A stretch of DNA of 64,000 nt from positions 62,001 to 126,000 of the forward strand of contig JAFRQR010000017.1 of NCBI GenBank assembly GCA_017428545.1, read 5' to 3'. Position 1 is the first letter of the stretch. Each line of letters begins with the position of its first letter. The DNA comes from Clostridiales bacterium (lineage in GTDB: Bacteria; Bacillota; Clostridia; Saccharofermentanales; Saccharofermentanaceae). Shown here piece by piece: positions 8,278 through 17,139 of this stretch. A program made the position numbers and the translations under genes. Below the pieces are notes generated by a model, which did no database searches, was not told the DNA's origin, and saw nothing but the letters and a program-made list of their open reading frames with translations.

Positions 8278-8910
8278 ATGTTTGAGAATGAAGAATTGAT
8301 TTCGAAAAAACAGCTTCTTCGTGTTGCGCGTATTTCTTACGGTACGCTTTATCGTTGGAAAAGAATGAAATTGATTCCGGAGAGTTGGTTTATCCATAAG
8401 GCGACCGTGACCGGACAGGAGACGTTTCTCCCCAGAGACCGTGTCCTTGCACGTATTGAAAGGATCCAGGATCTTAAGGGGGAACTGACTGTTGAACAGC
8501 TTCAGGAGATCTTCTCACCGAATGTAAAGAGTTTCCTGATCCCCGTAGATGATTTTGTAAAACTGAATCTGGTTTCGAAGATCTCGATGACTGTTTTTAC
8601 TTCCGTTTTCCCGGAAAAGAAGAACATGAAGTTTGATGATGTCTTCGGTGTATATGTGATCGACCATCTCATGCGTCTTTCCGGTATTTATCTGGAAGAT
8701 GCCAAGCAGATCCTTCGCATGTTAAGTAAATATCTCGCAAATCAGCCGAGTAAGGAATACCAGCTTCTGCTTCTCAGAAAGCTCGGCGTTCCGATGACAC
8801 TTCTGGTTAAGGAGGATGAAGATATCCTTCTTGAAGATAATACGGAAGTCGTAGCTTGTGCTAATCTTTCTGATTTCGAAGAGGCTCTCAAAGGACAACT
8901 GATCGCATAA
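8278..8910 (+). CDS. YhbD-like (DUF4004) MerR-type regulator
   Basis: A 210-residue protein whose N-terminus (LISKKQLLRVARISYGTLYRWKR, split about residues 6-28) is a MerR-like winged helix typical of the DUF4004/YhbD family, including the SYGTLYRWKR helix and the WFIHK and TGQETFLPR segments. The C-terminal two thirds are probably a helical oligomerisation or effector domain. ATG 8278 is chosen over the in-frame GTG 8263 because GAGGGGTGA lies at the right distance. In Bacillus yhbD precedes yhbE, a bactofilin-related gene; here it precedes an ArsR-type gene. Target genes are unknown. Confidence 0.75.
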   Translation: MFENEELISKKQLLRVARISYGTLYRWKRMKLIPESWFIHKATVTGQETFLPRDRVLARIERIQDLKGELTVEQLQEIFSPNVKSFLIPVDDFVKLNLVSKISMTVFTSVFPEKKNMKFDDVFGVYVIDHLMRLSGIYLEDAKQILRMLSKYLANQPSKEYQLLLLRKLGVPMTLLVKEDEDILLEDNTEVVACANLSDFEEALKGQLIA

Positions 8911-8926
8911 ACGGGAGGAGACGGCT

Positions 8927-9280
8927 TTGGATAACGTAAATACACGCTTCGAAGTTTTGGGTGATCCGACAAGAATGCAGATCCTCGGTATCTTAAGCCG
9001 GGGCAATAAGCTTCGCGCAAAAGACATCCTTGAACATCTGAAGATCTCCCAGCCGACGCTTTCACACCATATGCAGCTTCTTACTTCGTCCAAGATCGTT
9101 TCCGCAGAAAAAGTCGGACGCGAGTGCTTTTACATGATCAATGAAAAAAGCATCCTGGAAATGAAGAATTGCCTTTCTGCACTTTTAGCAATTCCGTCGG
9201 ATGAAGAACCGGAAAAAGAGAAGAAGGTAAAGAAAGATAAGAAAAAGAAGAAAAAGGACAAGAAGGATAAGAATAAGTAG
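8927..9280 (+). CDS. ArsR-type winged-helix regulator with lysine-rich tail
   Basis: A 117-residue protein starting at TTG 8927 behind GGGAGGAGA. Residues 4-80 form an HTH_5/ArsR winged helix: VLGDPTRMQILGIL, the recognition segment ISQPTLSHHMQLL and the wing GRECFYM. No Cys metal-binding motif of the classical ArsR/SmtB type is seen in helix 3. The last 25 residues are almost all Lys/Asp (positions about 93-117), which is unusual and probably disordered. It lies 16 nt after the YhbD-like gene, so the two regulators are co-transcribed. Confidence 0.8.
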   Translation: MDNVNTRFEVLGDPTRMQILGILSRGNKLRAKDILEHLKISQPTLSHHMQLLTSSKIVSAEKVGRECFYMINEKSILEMKNCLSALLAIPSDEEPEKEKKVKKDKKKKKKDKKDKNK

Positions 9281-9343
9281 TTCACAAATGGTTCCGTTTG
9301 GAATATAGTGAAATAAAGTAAAAAACATACGGAGGGTTGTTTT

Positions 9344-9772
9344 ATGTGGAAAGATTTTAAAGCTTTTCTTATGAGAGGAAATGTTATCGACCTGGCAACT
9401 GCAGTAGTTATCGGTGCTGCTTTCGGTAAGATCGTTACTGCACTCGTTGATAACATCATCATGCCTTGCATCGGTATGCTGACATCCGGAGTGGATTTTG
9501 CGAACATGAAGTATGTTCTGAAGTCTGGCACACTGAATCCCGAGACACTTGAAATGGAAGGCGAAGTCGCGATCGGCTACGGCGTTCTGATCAATGCCAT
9601 TATCCAGTTCATCATCATCGCTTTCGTTATCTTCATCGTTATCCGCCTCATGAACAAGGCTAAGGAAAAACTCGTAAAGAAGGAAGAGGAAGAGAAGAAG
9701 GAAGAAGAGACACCTGCAGATATCGCTCTTCTTACTGAGATCCGTGACCTTCTTAAGAAAGAGAACGCTTAA
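9344..9772 (+). CDS. mscL: Large-conductance mechanosensitive channel MscL
   Basis: A 142-residue channel that opens under membrane tension to release solutes during osmotic downshock. The family pattern is clear: N-terminal FKAFLMRGNVIDLATAV with the pore-lining first helix, an extracellular loop, a second helix (about 84-106, GVLINAIIQFIIIAF) and the charged C-terminal bundle ending ALLTEIRDLLKKE. A Lys/Glu-rich linker separates the second helix from the bundle. CGGAGGG precedes ATG 9344. It is followed by a structured terminator. Confidence 0.95.
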   Translation: MWKDFKAFLMRGNVIDLATAVVIGAAFGKIVTALVDNIIMPCIGMLTSGVDFANMKYVLKSGTLNPETLEMEGEVAIGYGVLINAIIQFIIIAFVIFIVIRLMNKAKEKLVKKEEEEKKEEETPADIALLTEIRDLLKKENA

Positions 9773-9802
9773 TTCTTTTTCAAATAACTAAAGCAAAATA
9801 GA

Positions 9803-9869
9803 ATCTCTCCCGGCATCAAACAGTTTGCTAAAGCAAAACTCAGCCGGGAGAGATCTTCTTTTGCTTTTT
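9803..9869 (+). terminator. Nested-hairpin terminator after mscL
   Basis: Outer stem of 12 bp (9803-9814 with 9843-9854) followed by a T-rich stretch. The 28-nt loop holds a second hairpin, AGTTTGCT / AGCAAAACT. The loop and inner stem base match the loop of the terminator at 31533-31615 when read on the opposite strand (see the repeat entries). Confidence 0.75.
9811..9847 (-). repeat. Dispersed nested-hairpin core, copy 1
   Basis: Read on the minus strand this segment is CGGC-T-GAGTTTTGCTTTA then GCAAACTGTTTGA-T-GCCG. Copy 2 (31557-31590, plus strand) differs only by two substitutions and two single-base gaps. The outermost stems of the two sites are unrelated, so the similarity is restricted to the core. 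Confidence 0.7.
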
Positions 9870-10003
9870 GATATTTGAAGAAATATCGTTCTCTTTCGGT
9901 TGCTTGTTTTTTGTATTGTTAAGAATGTCGGCTGAATGGGTCAAAAACATTCAGTTTCCTAGCCTTTTGCCATGTTGATTTATATATATTGCAAGACTAT
10001 AAT
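9870..10003 (+). promoter_or_regulatory. Control region of the oxidoreductase operon
   Basis: A strong promoter, TTGATT (9975-9980), 17-nt spacer, TATAAT (9998-10003), lies 33 nt before the ferredoxin-like gene. Upstream are two dyads: GATATTT/AAATATC (9870-9887) and CTGAATG/CATTCAG (9932-9954, 9-nt spacer). The second ends about 20 nt before the -35, where a regulator could act. Nothing else is seen in this stretch. Confidence 0.6.
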
Positions 10004-10036
10004 TCATATTACGCAATAAAATATCAGGAGGGACAT

Positions 10037-10243
10037 ATGGCTAAAGTATCTTTTCAAGACGATTTATGTAAGGGCTGCGGCTTATGTGTAAATGCCTGCC
10101 CGAAGAAGATTCTGGTCCTTGATAAAGAGAGACTGAATTCAAAGGGTTATCATCCGGCTTCCTGTGTAGATCTTACTCAGTGCATCGGTTGCACATTCTG
10201 TGCGACAACTTGCCCTGATTCGGTTATCACTGTGGAAAGATAA
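10037..10243 (+). CDS. 2-oxoacid:ferredoxin oxidoreductase delta (ferredoxin-like) subunit
   Basis: A 68-residue protein with two 4Fe-4S motifs of the CxxCxxCxxxCP type: CKGCGLCVNACP, then CIGCTFCATTCP. It passes electrons from the catalytic subunits to free ferredoxin. ATG 10037 is used because CAGGAGGG precedes it. It is the first gene of a four-gene operon in the order delta-alpha-beta-gamma, typical of the VOR/KGOR class. Confidence 0.9.
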   Translation: MAKVSFQDDLCKGCGLCVNACPKKILVLDKERLNSKGYHPASCVDLTQCIGCTFCATTCPDSVITVER

Positions 10244-10255
10244 GGAGAGATGGTT

Positions 10256-11326
10256 ATGGCAAAAAGAGTTTTAATGAAGGGTAATGAGGTTATCGCTGAA
10301 GCGGCGATCCGTGCCGGATGCCGTCACTATTTCGGTTACCCGATCACACCTCAGACAGAAGTCATGCACTACATGGCCAGAGAAATGGTCAAGCATGGCG
10401 GTACATTCGTACAGGCAGAGAGCGAAGTTGCCGCGATCAACATGGTCTACGGCGCTGCTGCAACCGGTGAGAGAGTTCTCACATCTTCTTCCTCTCCGGG
10501 AATCTCCCTTAAGCAGGAAGGTATTTCTTATATCGCCGGTGCCGAACTTCCGGCAGTTGTTGTTAACATCATGCGTGGCGGTCCGGGTCTCGGTGGTATC
10601 CTCCCGTCCCAGAGTGACTATTTCCAGGCAACAAAGGGCGGCGGACATGGTGACTACAAGAACCTTGTTATCGCTCCGGCTTCCGTTCAGGAGCTTTATG
10701 AGCTGACAGTTAAGGCATTCGACCTTGCAGACAAGTACAGAATCCTCGTTATGATCCTCGGTGACGGTACCATGGGTCAGATGATGGAGCCTGTTGCTTT
10801 TAAAGAGAAGGAAGAAACATTGGAAGTTGCTAAGCCGTGGGCGACCACAGGTATGCACGGCCGTGCAAAGCACAACACGATCACTTCTATCTACATCGAT
10901 CCGGATGATCTTGAGGCGAAGAACCTTGAACTTCAGGCGAAGTACAGAGAGATCGAAGAGAAGGAAGTCATGGTCGAGACCATGAATATCGAAGATGCCG
11001 AGGTAGTGATTACTGCTTACGGTACATGCTCCCGTATCTGCAAGAACGTTATCCGTCAGGCAGCTGAGCTTGGTATCAAGGTCGGTATGGTACGTCCGAT
11101 CACACTGTGGCCTTTCCCGACAAAGGAGATCGCTAAGGTAGCTGATATGCCGAGTGTTAAGGGCTTCCTCGATGTTGAACTTTCTTCCGGTCAGATGATC
11201 GAAGATGTCCGTCTTGCCGTAAACGGTAAGAAGCCGGTCTACTTCCACGGCCGTATGGGCGGTAACCTTCCGACCCAGAAGGAGATCCTGGATGAGATCG
11301 TAAAGATTCATAAGGGGGAGATGTAA
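10256..11326 (+). CDS. vorB: 2-oxoacid:ferredoxin oxidoreductase alpha subunit (VorB/KorA type)
   Basis: A 356-residue subunit with the pyruvate-ferredoxin oxidoreductase domain I (YFGYPITPQTEVMHY near the N-terminus; QAESEVAAINMVYGAAATG) and the C-terminal domain II (ITAYGTCSRICKNVIRQA). ATG 10256 is chosen over ATG 10250, which would abut the AAGGAG site. The set oxidises branched-chain or other 2-oxoacids to acyl-CoA with reduction of ferredoxin, or runs in reverse. Sequence reading suggests the 3-methyl-2-oxobutanoate (VOR) branch; 2-oxoglutarate cannot be ruled out. Confidence 0.85.
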   Translation: MAKRVLMKGNEVIAEAAIRAGCRHYFGYPITPQTEVMHYMAREMVKHGGTFVQAESEVAAINMVYGAAATGERVLTSSSSPGISLKQEGISYIAGAELPAVVVNIMRGGPGLGGILPSQSDYFQATKGGGHGDYKNLVIAPASVQELYELTVKAFDLADKYRILVMILGDGTMGQMMEPVAFKEKEETLEVAKPWATTGMHGRAKHNTITSIYIDPDDLEAKNLELQAKYREIEEKEVMVETMNIEDAEVVITAYGTCSRICKNVIRQAAELGIKVGMVRPITLWPFPTKEIAKVADMPSVKGFLDVELSSGQMIEDVRLAVNGKKPVYFHGRMGGNLPTQKEILDEIVKIHKGEM

Positions 11327-11327
11327 T

Positions 11328-12074
11328 ATGGCAGTTGTATTCCAGAAAACAAAAGGTCTGACAGATAAGCCGTTCCATTACTGCCCGGGTTGTATGCACG
11401 GTATCATTCACCGCCTCATCGCGGAAGTAATGGAGGAGATGGATATCCTCGACAAGACCATCGGTGTCGCATCTGTAGGATGCACATATAACAACTATGA
11501 TTATTTTTCCTGCGACATGGTACAGGCAGCTCACGGCCGTGCTCCGGCTGTAGCCACAGGTATCAAGCGCTGCAAGCCGGAAGAAATGGTTTTCACATAT
11601 CAGGGTGATGGTGACCTCGCTTCCATCGGTACTGCAGAGATCGTTCATGCTGCAGCCCGTGGTGAAAAGATCTGCACATTCTTCGTAAACAATGCCGTTT
11701 ACGGTATGACTTCCGGCCAGATGGCTCCGACAACACTTCTCGGTCAGGTTACTACGACCTCTCCGCTGGGCCGTGATGCCGAGACACGTGGCTATCCGAT
11801 CAACGTCAGTGAGATGCTCTCTACATTGACCGGTGCCGTTTATATCGAGCGTGTCGCACTGTTTGACTTCAAGCATATCCAGGAAGCGAAGAAGGCAATT
11901 GCAAAGGCTTTCCGCGTTCAGCAGGCAGGCCTTGGTTTTGCAATGGTCGAGTTCCTTTCCACTTGCCCGACTAACTGGGGTAAAGAGCCGATCGAGGCGC
12001 TCGAGTGGTGCAAAGAGAAGATGGTTCCTCAGTATCCGCTGGGCGTATTCAAGGGACAGGATCTGGAGGTGTAA
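11328..12074 (+). CDS. vorA: 2-oxoacid:ferredoxin oxidoreductase beta (TPP-binding) subunit
   Basis: A 248-residue thiamine-diphosphate-binding subunit. It carries YCPGCMHG near the N-terminus and the TPP motif GDGDLASIGTAEIVHAA, followed by FVNNAVYGMTSGQMAPTT, all characteristic of the beta subunits of VOR and KGOR. It begins 2 nt after the alpha stop, behind AGGGGGAG, and is followed by the gamma gene 5 nt later. Together with alpha it forms the catalytic centre. Confidence 0.9.
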   Translation: MAVVFQKTKGLTDKPFHYCPGCMHGIIHRLIAEVMEEMDILDKTIGVASVGCTYNNYDYFSCDMVQAAHGRAPAVATGIKRCKPEEMVFTYQGDGDLASIGTAEIVHAAARGEKICTFFVNNAVYGMTSGQMAPTTLLGQVTTTSPLGRDAETRGYPINVSEMLSTLTGAVYIERVALFDFKHIQEAKKAIAKAFRVQQAGLGFAMVEFLSTCPTNWGKEPIEALEWCKEKMVPQYPLGVFKGQDLEV

Positions 12075-12078
12075 TGAC

Positions 12079-12621
12079 ATGATCGATTTTTCTATTATTC
12101 TCGCCGGATTCGGTGGTCAGGGCGTTCTTTCTGCAGGTAAGATGGCTGCGGAGTCTGCTTTGATCGAAGGCAAAGAAGTTTCCTGGTTCCCGTCCTACGG
12201 TCCGGAAATGCGTGGTGGTACAGCGAACTGTTCCGTTGTTATTTCCGATGAGCCGATCGGTTCTCCGGTCATCAACGAGCCGGATGTTCTCATCGCTTTG
12301 AACCAGCCGTCTCTTGAGAAGTTCGAAGATACCCTCAAGCCGGGTGGAATCATTATCATTGACAGTTCTCTGGTAAAGGTCACACCGAAGCGTACGGATA
12401 TCCGTTTCATCCCGATCAACTCTTCTGAGATCGCATCTGAACTCGGTTCCATGGCATATGCAACCATCGTTCTTCTCGGATGCGTATCTGCAGCGACAGG
12501 TGCTTTTACAAGAGAATCCTTTGAAAAAGCACTGTATGACGTTCTTCCGGAAAGAAGACATCACATGATCCCGAACAACCTGAACGCTTTCGATAAGGGC
12601 GCAGAGTTCGCTAAACAGTGA
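12079..12621 (+). CDS. 2-oxoacid:ferredoxin oxidoreductase gamma subunit
   Basis: A 180-residue subunit of the POR_gamma family. The N-terminal ILAGFGGQGVLSAGKM binds the CoA or nucleotide part, then SYGPEMRGGTANCSVVIS follows. The start ATG 12079 lies behind GGAGGTG inside the preceding stop region; a longer in-frame extension upstream overlaps the beta gene and is not real. The operon ends with a strong terminator at 12710-12740. Confidence 0.9.
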   Translation: MIDFSIILAGFGGQGVLSAGKMAAESALIEGKEVSWFPSYGPEMRGGTANCSVVISDEPIGSPVINEPDVLIALNQPSLEKFEDTLKPGGIIIIDSSLVKVTPKRTDIRFIPINSSEIASELGSMAYATIVLLGCVSAATGAFTRESFEKALYDVLPERRHHMIPNNLNAFDKGAEFAKQ

Positions 12622-12709
12622 GTTCCCGCTAAACCGGTTGAGGAGTTAACAAAATTTTAACAAAGCCTTATATCTGTTGGTATTAAGGCGGAGAATTGTG
12701 ACATGTAAT

Positions 12710-12740
12710 AAAAGAGAGCCGAGAAATCGGCTCTCTTTTG
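12710..12740 (+). terminator. Rho-independent terminator of the oxidoreductase operon
   Basis: Perfect 13-bp stem AAAAGAGAGCCGA (12710-12722) / TCGGCTCTCTTTT (12727-12739) with a GAAA tetraloop, about 90 nt after the gamma stop. Confidence 0.92.
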
Positions 12741-12750
12741 TTAATTATGC

Positions 12751-12779
12751 TAGAAACTTTCTCAAGGTTGATTTATAAT
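12751..12779 (+). promoter_or_regulatory. Promoter of the glycogen operon
   Basis: TAGAAA (12751-12756), 17 nt, perfect TATAAT (12774-12779), 53 nt before glgB. No catabolite-response-type dyad is visible next to it. Confidence 0.55.
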
Positions 12780-12832
12780 ATATGAAATGAAAGAACGTGG
12801 GCGCATATGCCCATGCGAGTAGGAGATATCAC

Positions 12833-14713
12833 ATGGATCAAGCGTATCTTTTCAATACGGGAAAGGACTACAAGAGTTATAACTATCTTGGTTCAAGACC
12901 CTATGAGAAACCGGACGGTGAGAAGGGCTTCCTTTTCCGTGTCTGGGCTCCGAATGCGAAAGCCGTAAGTGTTGTCGGCGACTTCAACGACTGGAACCCT
13001 GAAGCGTACTATCTTTATAAGATCGGAGATTCCGGTATCTGGGAAGGATACATTGCCGGTGCGAAACAGTGGGACCGCTATAAGTATCATGTTTACGGTG
13101 CGGACGGCTCTGAGGTCAATAAAGTCGATCCGTATGCACGTCATTGCGAGACACGTCCTGCCGATGCATCGATCCTTTATGATCCTGATGATTACACATG
13201 GCATGATGAAGCTTTCACAAGTAAGCGCGTGCATGCCAATGCTCCGCGTCCGATCTCCATCTACGAGATCCATCTGGGTTCCTGGCGCCGCCATGAAGAC
13301 GGCAATTTCATGAACTATCGCGAGATCGCCAAAGAACTCGCCAAATACTGTAAGAAAATGGGATATACCCATGTTGAACTGATGCCGATCCTGGAGCATC
13401 CTCTCGATGACTCCTGGGGTTATCAGGTCATTTGTTATTATGCGGTCACCAGCCGTTTCGGAACGCCTGCTGACTTTAAGTATTTTGTTGACCATCTGCA
13501 TAAGAACGGTATTTCGATCATTCTGGACTGGGTACCGGCGCATTTCCCGAAGAATCAGGAAGGCCTTGTCCGCTTTGACGGCTCCGCCTGCTATGAGTAT
13601 AAAGATCCGAGGATCGGAGAACATAAGGAGTGGGGTACTTTCGTATTTGATTACGCCAAAGCGGAAGTACAGTCGTTCCTTATTAGTAACGCCGTTTTCT
13701 GGATCGAGGAATTCCACCTCGACGGTATCCGAATGGATGCTGTTTCCAGCATGCTCTACCGTGACTACGGAAGAACGGAGTATATCCCGAATATTTACGG
13801 CGGTACGGACAATCTTGAAGCGATCGATTTCATCAGAAATCTCAATACCATCATGTCGGAGAACTATCCATATGTCATGATGATCGCCGAAGAATCCACG
13901 GCATGGCCGAAAGTTTCGCATTCCGTTTCTGACGGTGGCCTCGGGTTCACGCATAAGTGGAATATGGGCTGGATGCATGATACGCTCGACTATTTCCAGA
14001 CGGATTCTTACGCAAGAGAGTGGCATCACGACCAGTTCTGTTTCTCGATGATGTATGCCTTCTCCGAGAACTTTATCCTCAGTTTGTCCCATGACGAAGT
14101 CGTACACGGAAAGAAGAGCCTGATCGACAAGATGCCGGGCGACAACTGGAGAAAGTTCGCCAATCTCCGCCTGATGTTCCTTTATATGATGGCGCATCCG
14201 GGTGCAAAACTGAACTTCATGGGCGCCGAGTTCGGCCAGTTCATCGAATGGCGTTTCTATGAGCAGCTCGAATGGTTCATGCTGCAGTATGAGTCGCATA
14301 AACTTCTTCAGGATTTTGTCGCGGATCTGAATCATTTCTACATCAAGAACCAGCAGATGTGGCAGGATGATCATTCCTGGGGCGGCTTCGAATGGGTCGA
14401 TGCTTCTGACGTTAAGAATAATGTATTTGTATTCAAACGTAAGGGCGTTGCGAATCAGGAAGACATCTATGTGGCGCTGAACATGGTTCCCGTTCCGCTC
14501 GAGAACTATAACATCGGTGTGACGGAAAAAGGAAAGTATAAGATCCTGATGAACACGGATGACATGAAGTACGGCGGTTCCGGATATCCGGACGGTTCGG
14601 ACGAAAAGGGTGTCTTCAAGACAAAGGAAGAAGGATGGAATGGTAAGCCTTATCACATTTCCGTCAATCTCCCTCCTCTCGGCGGCATTTATTTCAAGAG
14701 ATTAAAAAAGTAA
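12833..14713 (+). CDS. glgB: 1,4-alpha-glucan branching enzyme
   Basis: A 626-residue GH13 enzyme that forms alpha-1,6 branches in glycogen. The N-terminal CBM48 (FRVWAPNAKAVSVVGDFN) leads into the (beta/alpha)8 barrel. The catalytic triad is visible: the nucleophile Asp in GIRMDAVSSM, the acid/base Glu in MIAEES, and the transition-state Asp in SHDEVVHGKKS. ATG 12833 is preferred over a GTG at 12797 because TAGGAGA lies at the right distance. It heads the glgB-glgC-glgD-glgA-GH13 operon. Confidence 0.95.
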   Translation: MDQAYLFNTGKDYKSYNYLGSRPYEKPDGEKGFLFRVWAPNAKAVSVVGDFNDWNPEAYYLYKIGDSGIWEGYIAGAKQWDRYKYHVYGADGSEVNKVDPYARHCETRPADASILYDPDDYTWHDEAFTSKRVHANAPRPISIYEIHLGSWRRHEDGNFMNYREIAKELAKYCKKMGYTHVELMPILEHPLDDSWGYQVICYYAVTSRFGTPADFKYFVDHLHKNGISIILDWVPAHFPKNQEGLVRFDGSACYEYKDPRIGEHKEWGTFVFDYAKAEVQSFLISNAVFWIEEFHLDGIRMDAVSSMLYRDYGRTEYIPNIYGGTDNLEAIDFIRNLNTIMSENYPYVMMIAEESTAWPKVSHSVSDGGLGFTHKWNMGWMHDTLDYFQTDSYAREWHHDQFCFSMMYAFSENFILSLSHDEVVHGKKSLIDKMPGDNWRKFANLRLMFLYMMAHPGAKLNFMGAEFGQFIEWRFYEQLEWFMLQYESHKLLQDFVADLNHFYIKNQQMWQDDHSWGGFEWVDASDVKNNVFVFKRKGVANQEDIYVALNMVPVPLENYNIGVTEKGKYKILMNTDDMKYGGSGYPDGSDEKGVFKTKEEGWNGKPYHISVNLPPLGGIYFKRLKK

Positions 14714-14740
14714 GAAAATAAGAAATCGGAGGTTCTAGTT

Positions 14741-16003
14741 ATGGCGAAAGCGCAAGTAGTCGCAATGATTTTGGCAGGAGGTCAGGGCTCCCGTCTGGGT
14801 GTTCTGACAAAGAGTATTGCGAAGCCGGCCGTTCCGTTCGGAAGCCGTTATCGCATCATCGATTTCCCGCTTTCCAATTGCGCAAATTCAGGAATTGAAA
14901 CTGTTGGTGTTCTGACTCAGTACCAGCCTTTGGCATTAAATACCTATATCGGTAACGGTCATCCTTGGGATCTCGACCGTAATAACGGCGGTGCATTTAT
15001 CCTGCCGCCTTTCCAGAAGACGGGAAAGAGCGACTGGTATAAGGGTACTGCAAACGCGATCTACCAGAACCGCGATTTTATCGACGACTGCGAACCGAAG
15101 TATGTACTGATCCTTTCCGGTGACCATATCTACAAGATGAACTATGCCGAGATGCTCCGTCAGCATATCGAAAACGAAGCCGACGCGACTTTGGCAGTTC
15201 TCGAAGTACCGTGGGAAGAAGCATCCCGTTTCGGTATCCTCAATACAAAGGAAGACAGCGACGTCATCACGGAGTTTGTTGAAAAGCCGGCAAAGCCGGA
15301 GAGCAACCTTGCTTCCATGGGCGTTTACATCTTTACATGGGATGTTCTTCGAAAAGCACTTGTCGAGGATGAGGAAGATCCCAAGTCCAACAATGACTTC
15401 GGTAAGAACATCGTTCCGCTGCTTCTCAATCAGGGCAAGAAACTCTGTGCTTACCGCTTCTCCGGTTACTGGAAAGACGTAGGAACGATCTCTTCGCTTT
15501 GGGAGTCCAATATGGATATCCTGGACCGTCCGCATGAGATCAATCTCATCGACCGCTCCTGGAGAATCTACAGCAGAAACCCGGTAAAACCTTCGCAGTT
15601 CCTGGGCGACAGCGCTGAAGTAAGAGGCTCCGCACTGACAGACGGCTGCCAGATCTTCGGATCTGTCCTGCATTCTGTTCTTTCCAACTCCGTTACGGTG
15701 GAAAAGGGCGCTTACGTAAAAGACTGTGTGCTTTTCCCTGGTGTTACGGTTAAGGCCGGTGCACATCTTAACCGCTGTATCGTAGCTTCCGGCACGATCA
15801 TCGGTGAGAACGTGAAAGCCGGTTCCGACGTCAAAGGCAAGAGCCCGTATCTGAATGAGAAGATCTGCCAGGAAGGTATCGTTGTTATCGAAGGCGGACT
15901 CCGCATTAAGGACAACGCCGTGATCCCTGCTAATTGTCAGGTTGATAAGGATATACGTGTTCCCGCGAAAGACAATGTGATCGAAGAGATCTTTCGTGTA
16001 TGA
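14741..16003 (+). CDS. glgC: Glucose-1-phosphate adenylyltransferase, catalytic subunit
   Basis: A 420-residue nucleotidyltransferase making ADP-glucose, the committed step of glycogen synthesis. N-terminal [14 protein letters not shown] is the nucleotide-binding loop, with [26 protein letters not shown] and LSGDHIYKM following; a left-handed beta-helix forms the C-terminal third. The neighbouring GlgD lacks the catalytic loop, so the enzyme is probably a GlgC/GlgD heteromer as known for other Firmicutes. CGGAGG precedes ATG 14741. Confidence 0.95.
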   Translation: MAKAQVVAMILAGGQGSRLGVLTKSIAKPAVPFGSRYRIIDFPLSNCANSGIETVGVLTQYQPLALNTYIGNGHPWDLDRNNGGAFILPPFQKTGKSDWYKGTANAIYQNRDFIDDCEPKYVLILSGDHIYKMNYAEMLRQHIENEADATLAVLEVPWEEASRFGILNTKEDSDVITEFVEKPAKPESNLASMGVYIFTWDVLRKALVEDEEDPKSNNDFGKNIVPLLLNQGKKLCAYRFSGYWKDVGTISSLWESNMDILDRPHEINLIDRSWRIYSRNPVKPSQFLGDSAEVRGSALTDGCQIFGSVLHSVLSNSVTVEKGAYVKDCVLFPGVTVKAGAHLNRCIVASGTIIGENVKAGSDVKGKSPYLNEKICQEGIVVIEGGLRIKDNAVIPANCQVDKDIRVPAKDNVIEEIFRV

Positions 16004-16026
16004 CAGGAAGTTGGGAGGAATAAAAA

Positions 16027-17139
16027 ATGTTTATTGATGCAATGGGTTTGATCCTTGGTGATAACAAAAAGATAACGCTTGGAGAGCTTTCCAAGCCGAG
16101 AGCTCTGTCCGCTATCCCGTTTGGCGGCAGATACCGTATTATCGACTATATGCTGTCGAATATGGTGAATTCCGGTATTAAGAATATCGGTATCCACACA
16201 TACACGAAATATAAATCCCTCATGGACCATCTGGGAACAGGTTCTTCCTGGGATCTCGACAGAAAGAATTCCGGCGGACTTCATATCCTGCCGCCGTATG
16301 TAAACTCTGAAGCGACATCCGTTCAGGGTGATGAGGAAATGGCAGGCCTTCTGGATTTTGTCCGTTCCAGCAACGCTTCTTATGTCATCATGGCAGCAAG
16401 TAATGTCATCCTGAATACGACATTTACGGAATTCGTTGAAGATTTCAAGGCTTGTGGTGCCGACATCTCCGTTATGTACAACAGAGACGGCACGAAGTTC
16501 GGCGGTCCGAACTACATCCTTGATGTAGACAGAAGAGGCTGGGTAAAAGATATGCTCTTCAATCCGGAGAAAAGTTCTTTTACCAAGAGCAGCATGGGTA
16601 TCATCTGCATGAGAAGAGAACTTCTCATCGACCTCATCGCTGAGATGATGGCAAGAGGAACCAATCATGTAGGTATCCATTCCTTCGTTAAGAAGTATGA
16701 CACGCTCCGCGTACACGCATATGAGTACAAGGGCCTGGTACTTCGTATCAACAATGTACAGTCCTATTTCAATTCGTCGATGATGCTTCTGAATAATCAG
16801 ATCCGTGCCGAACTGTTCTGGAACGGCATGCCGATCTACACAAAGGTTAAAGATGAAGCTCCGACGCTTTACTTTGATGACTGTAAAGTTACCGACGCGA
16901 TCGTTTCCGATGGCTGCCGTATTTCCGGTAATGTGACAGAATCGATCCTTTTCCGCGGTGTTGCGGTCAGCAAGAACTGTACGATCAAAAACTGTGTTAT
17001 CATGCAGGATGTGCATATTTCCGATAACTGTTATCTTGAGAACGTTATCCTCGATAAAAATTCTGTGGTCCGTCCGGGCGTAAAACTTGTTGGACACAAG
17101 GATTATCCGGTCGTGATCGGTAAAGGAGCGATCGTATGA
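16027..17139 (+). CDS. glgD: Glucose-1-phosphate adenylyltransferase, regulatory subunit GlgD
   Basis: A 370-residue paralogue of GlgC. The N-terminus reads MGLILGDNKKITLGELS in place of the GGGxGxRL loop, as in GlgD proteins, while SKPRALSAIPFGGRYRIID and the C-terminal beta-helix remain. In Bacillus-type enzymes GlgD raises the activity of GlgC but is poorly active alone. It starts 23 nt after glgC and its stop overlaps the glgA start by ATGA. Confidence 0.93.
   Translation: MFIDAMGLILGDNKKITLGELSKPRALSAIPFGGRYRIIDYMLSNMVNSGIKNIGIHTYTKYKSLMDHLGTGSSWDLDRKNSGGLHILPPYVNSEATSVQGDEEMAGLLDFVRSSNASYVIMAASNVILNTTFTEFVEDFKACGADISVMYNRDGTKFGGPNYILDVDRRGWVKDMLFNPEKSSFTKSSMGIICMRRELLIDLIAEMMARGTNHVGIHSFVKKYDTLRVHAYEYKGLVLRINNVQSYFNSSMMLLNNQIRAELFWNGMPIYTKVKDEAPTLYFDDCKVTDAIVSDGCRISGNVTESILFRGVAVSKNCTIKNCVIMQDVHISDNCYLENVILDKNSVVRPGVKLVGHKDYPVVIGKGAIV

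Noticed and set aside
9870-10036. Riboswitch before the oxidoreductase operon
   Set aside because: The promoter leaves a leader of only about 30 nt; the dyads lie upstream of the promoter and fit operators.
12893-14656. Long minus-strand frame of 587 codons opposite glgB
   Set aside because: It mirrors a certain GH13 gene, has no ribosome site and no recognisable domain; long antisense frames are a by-product of codon bias.
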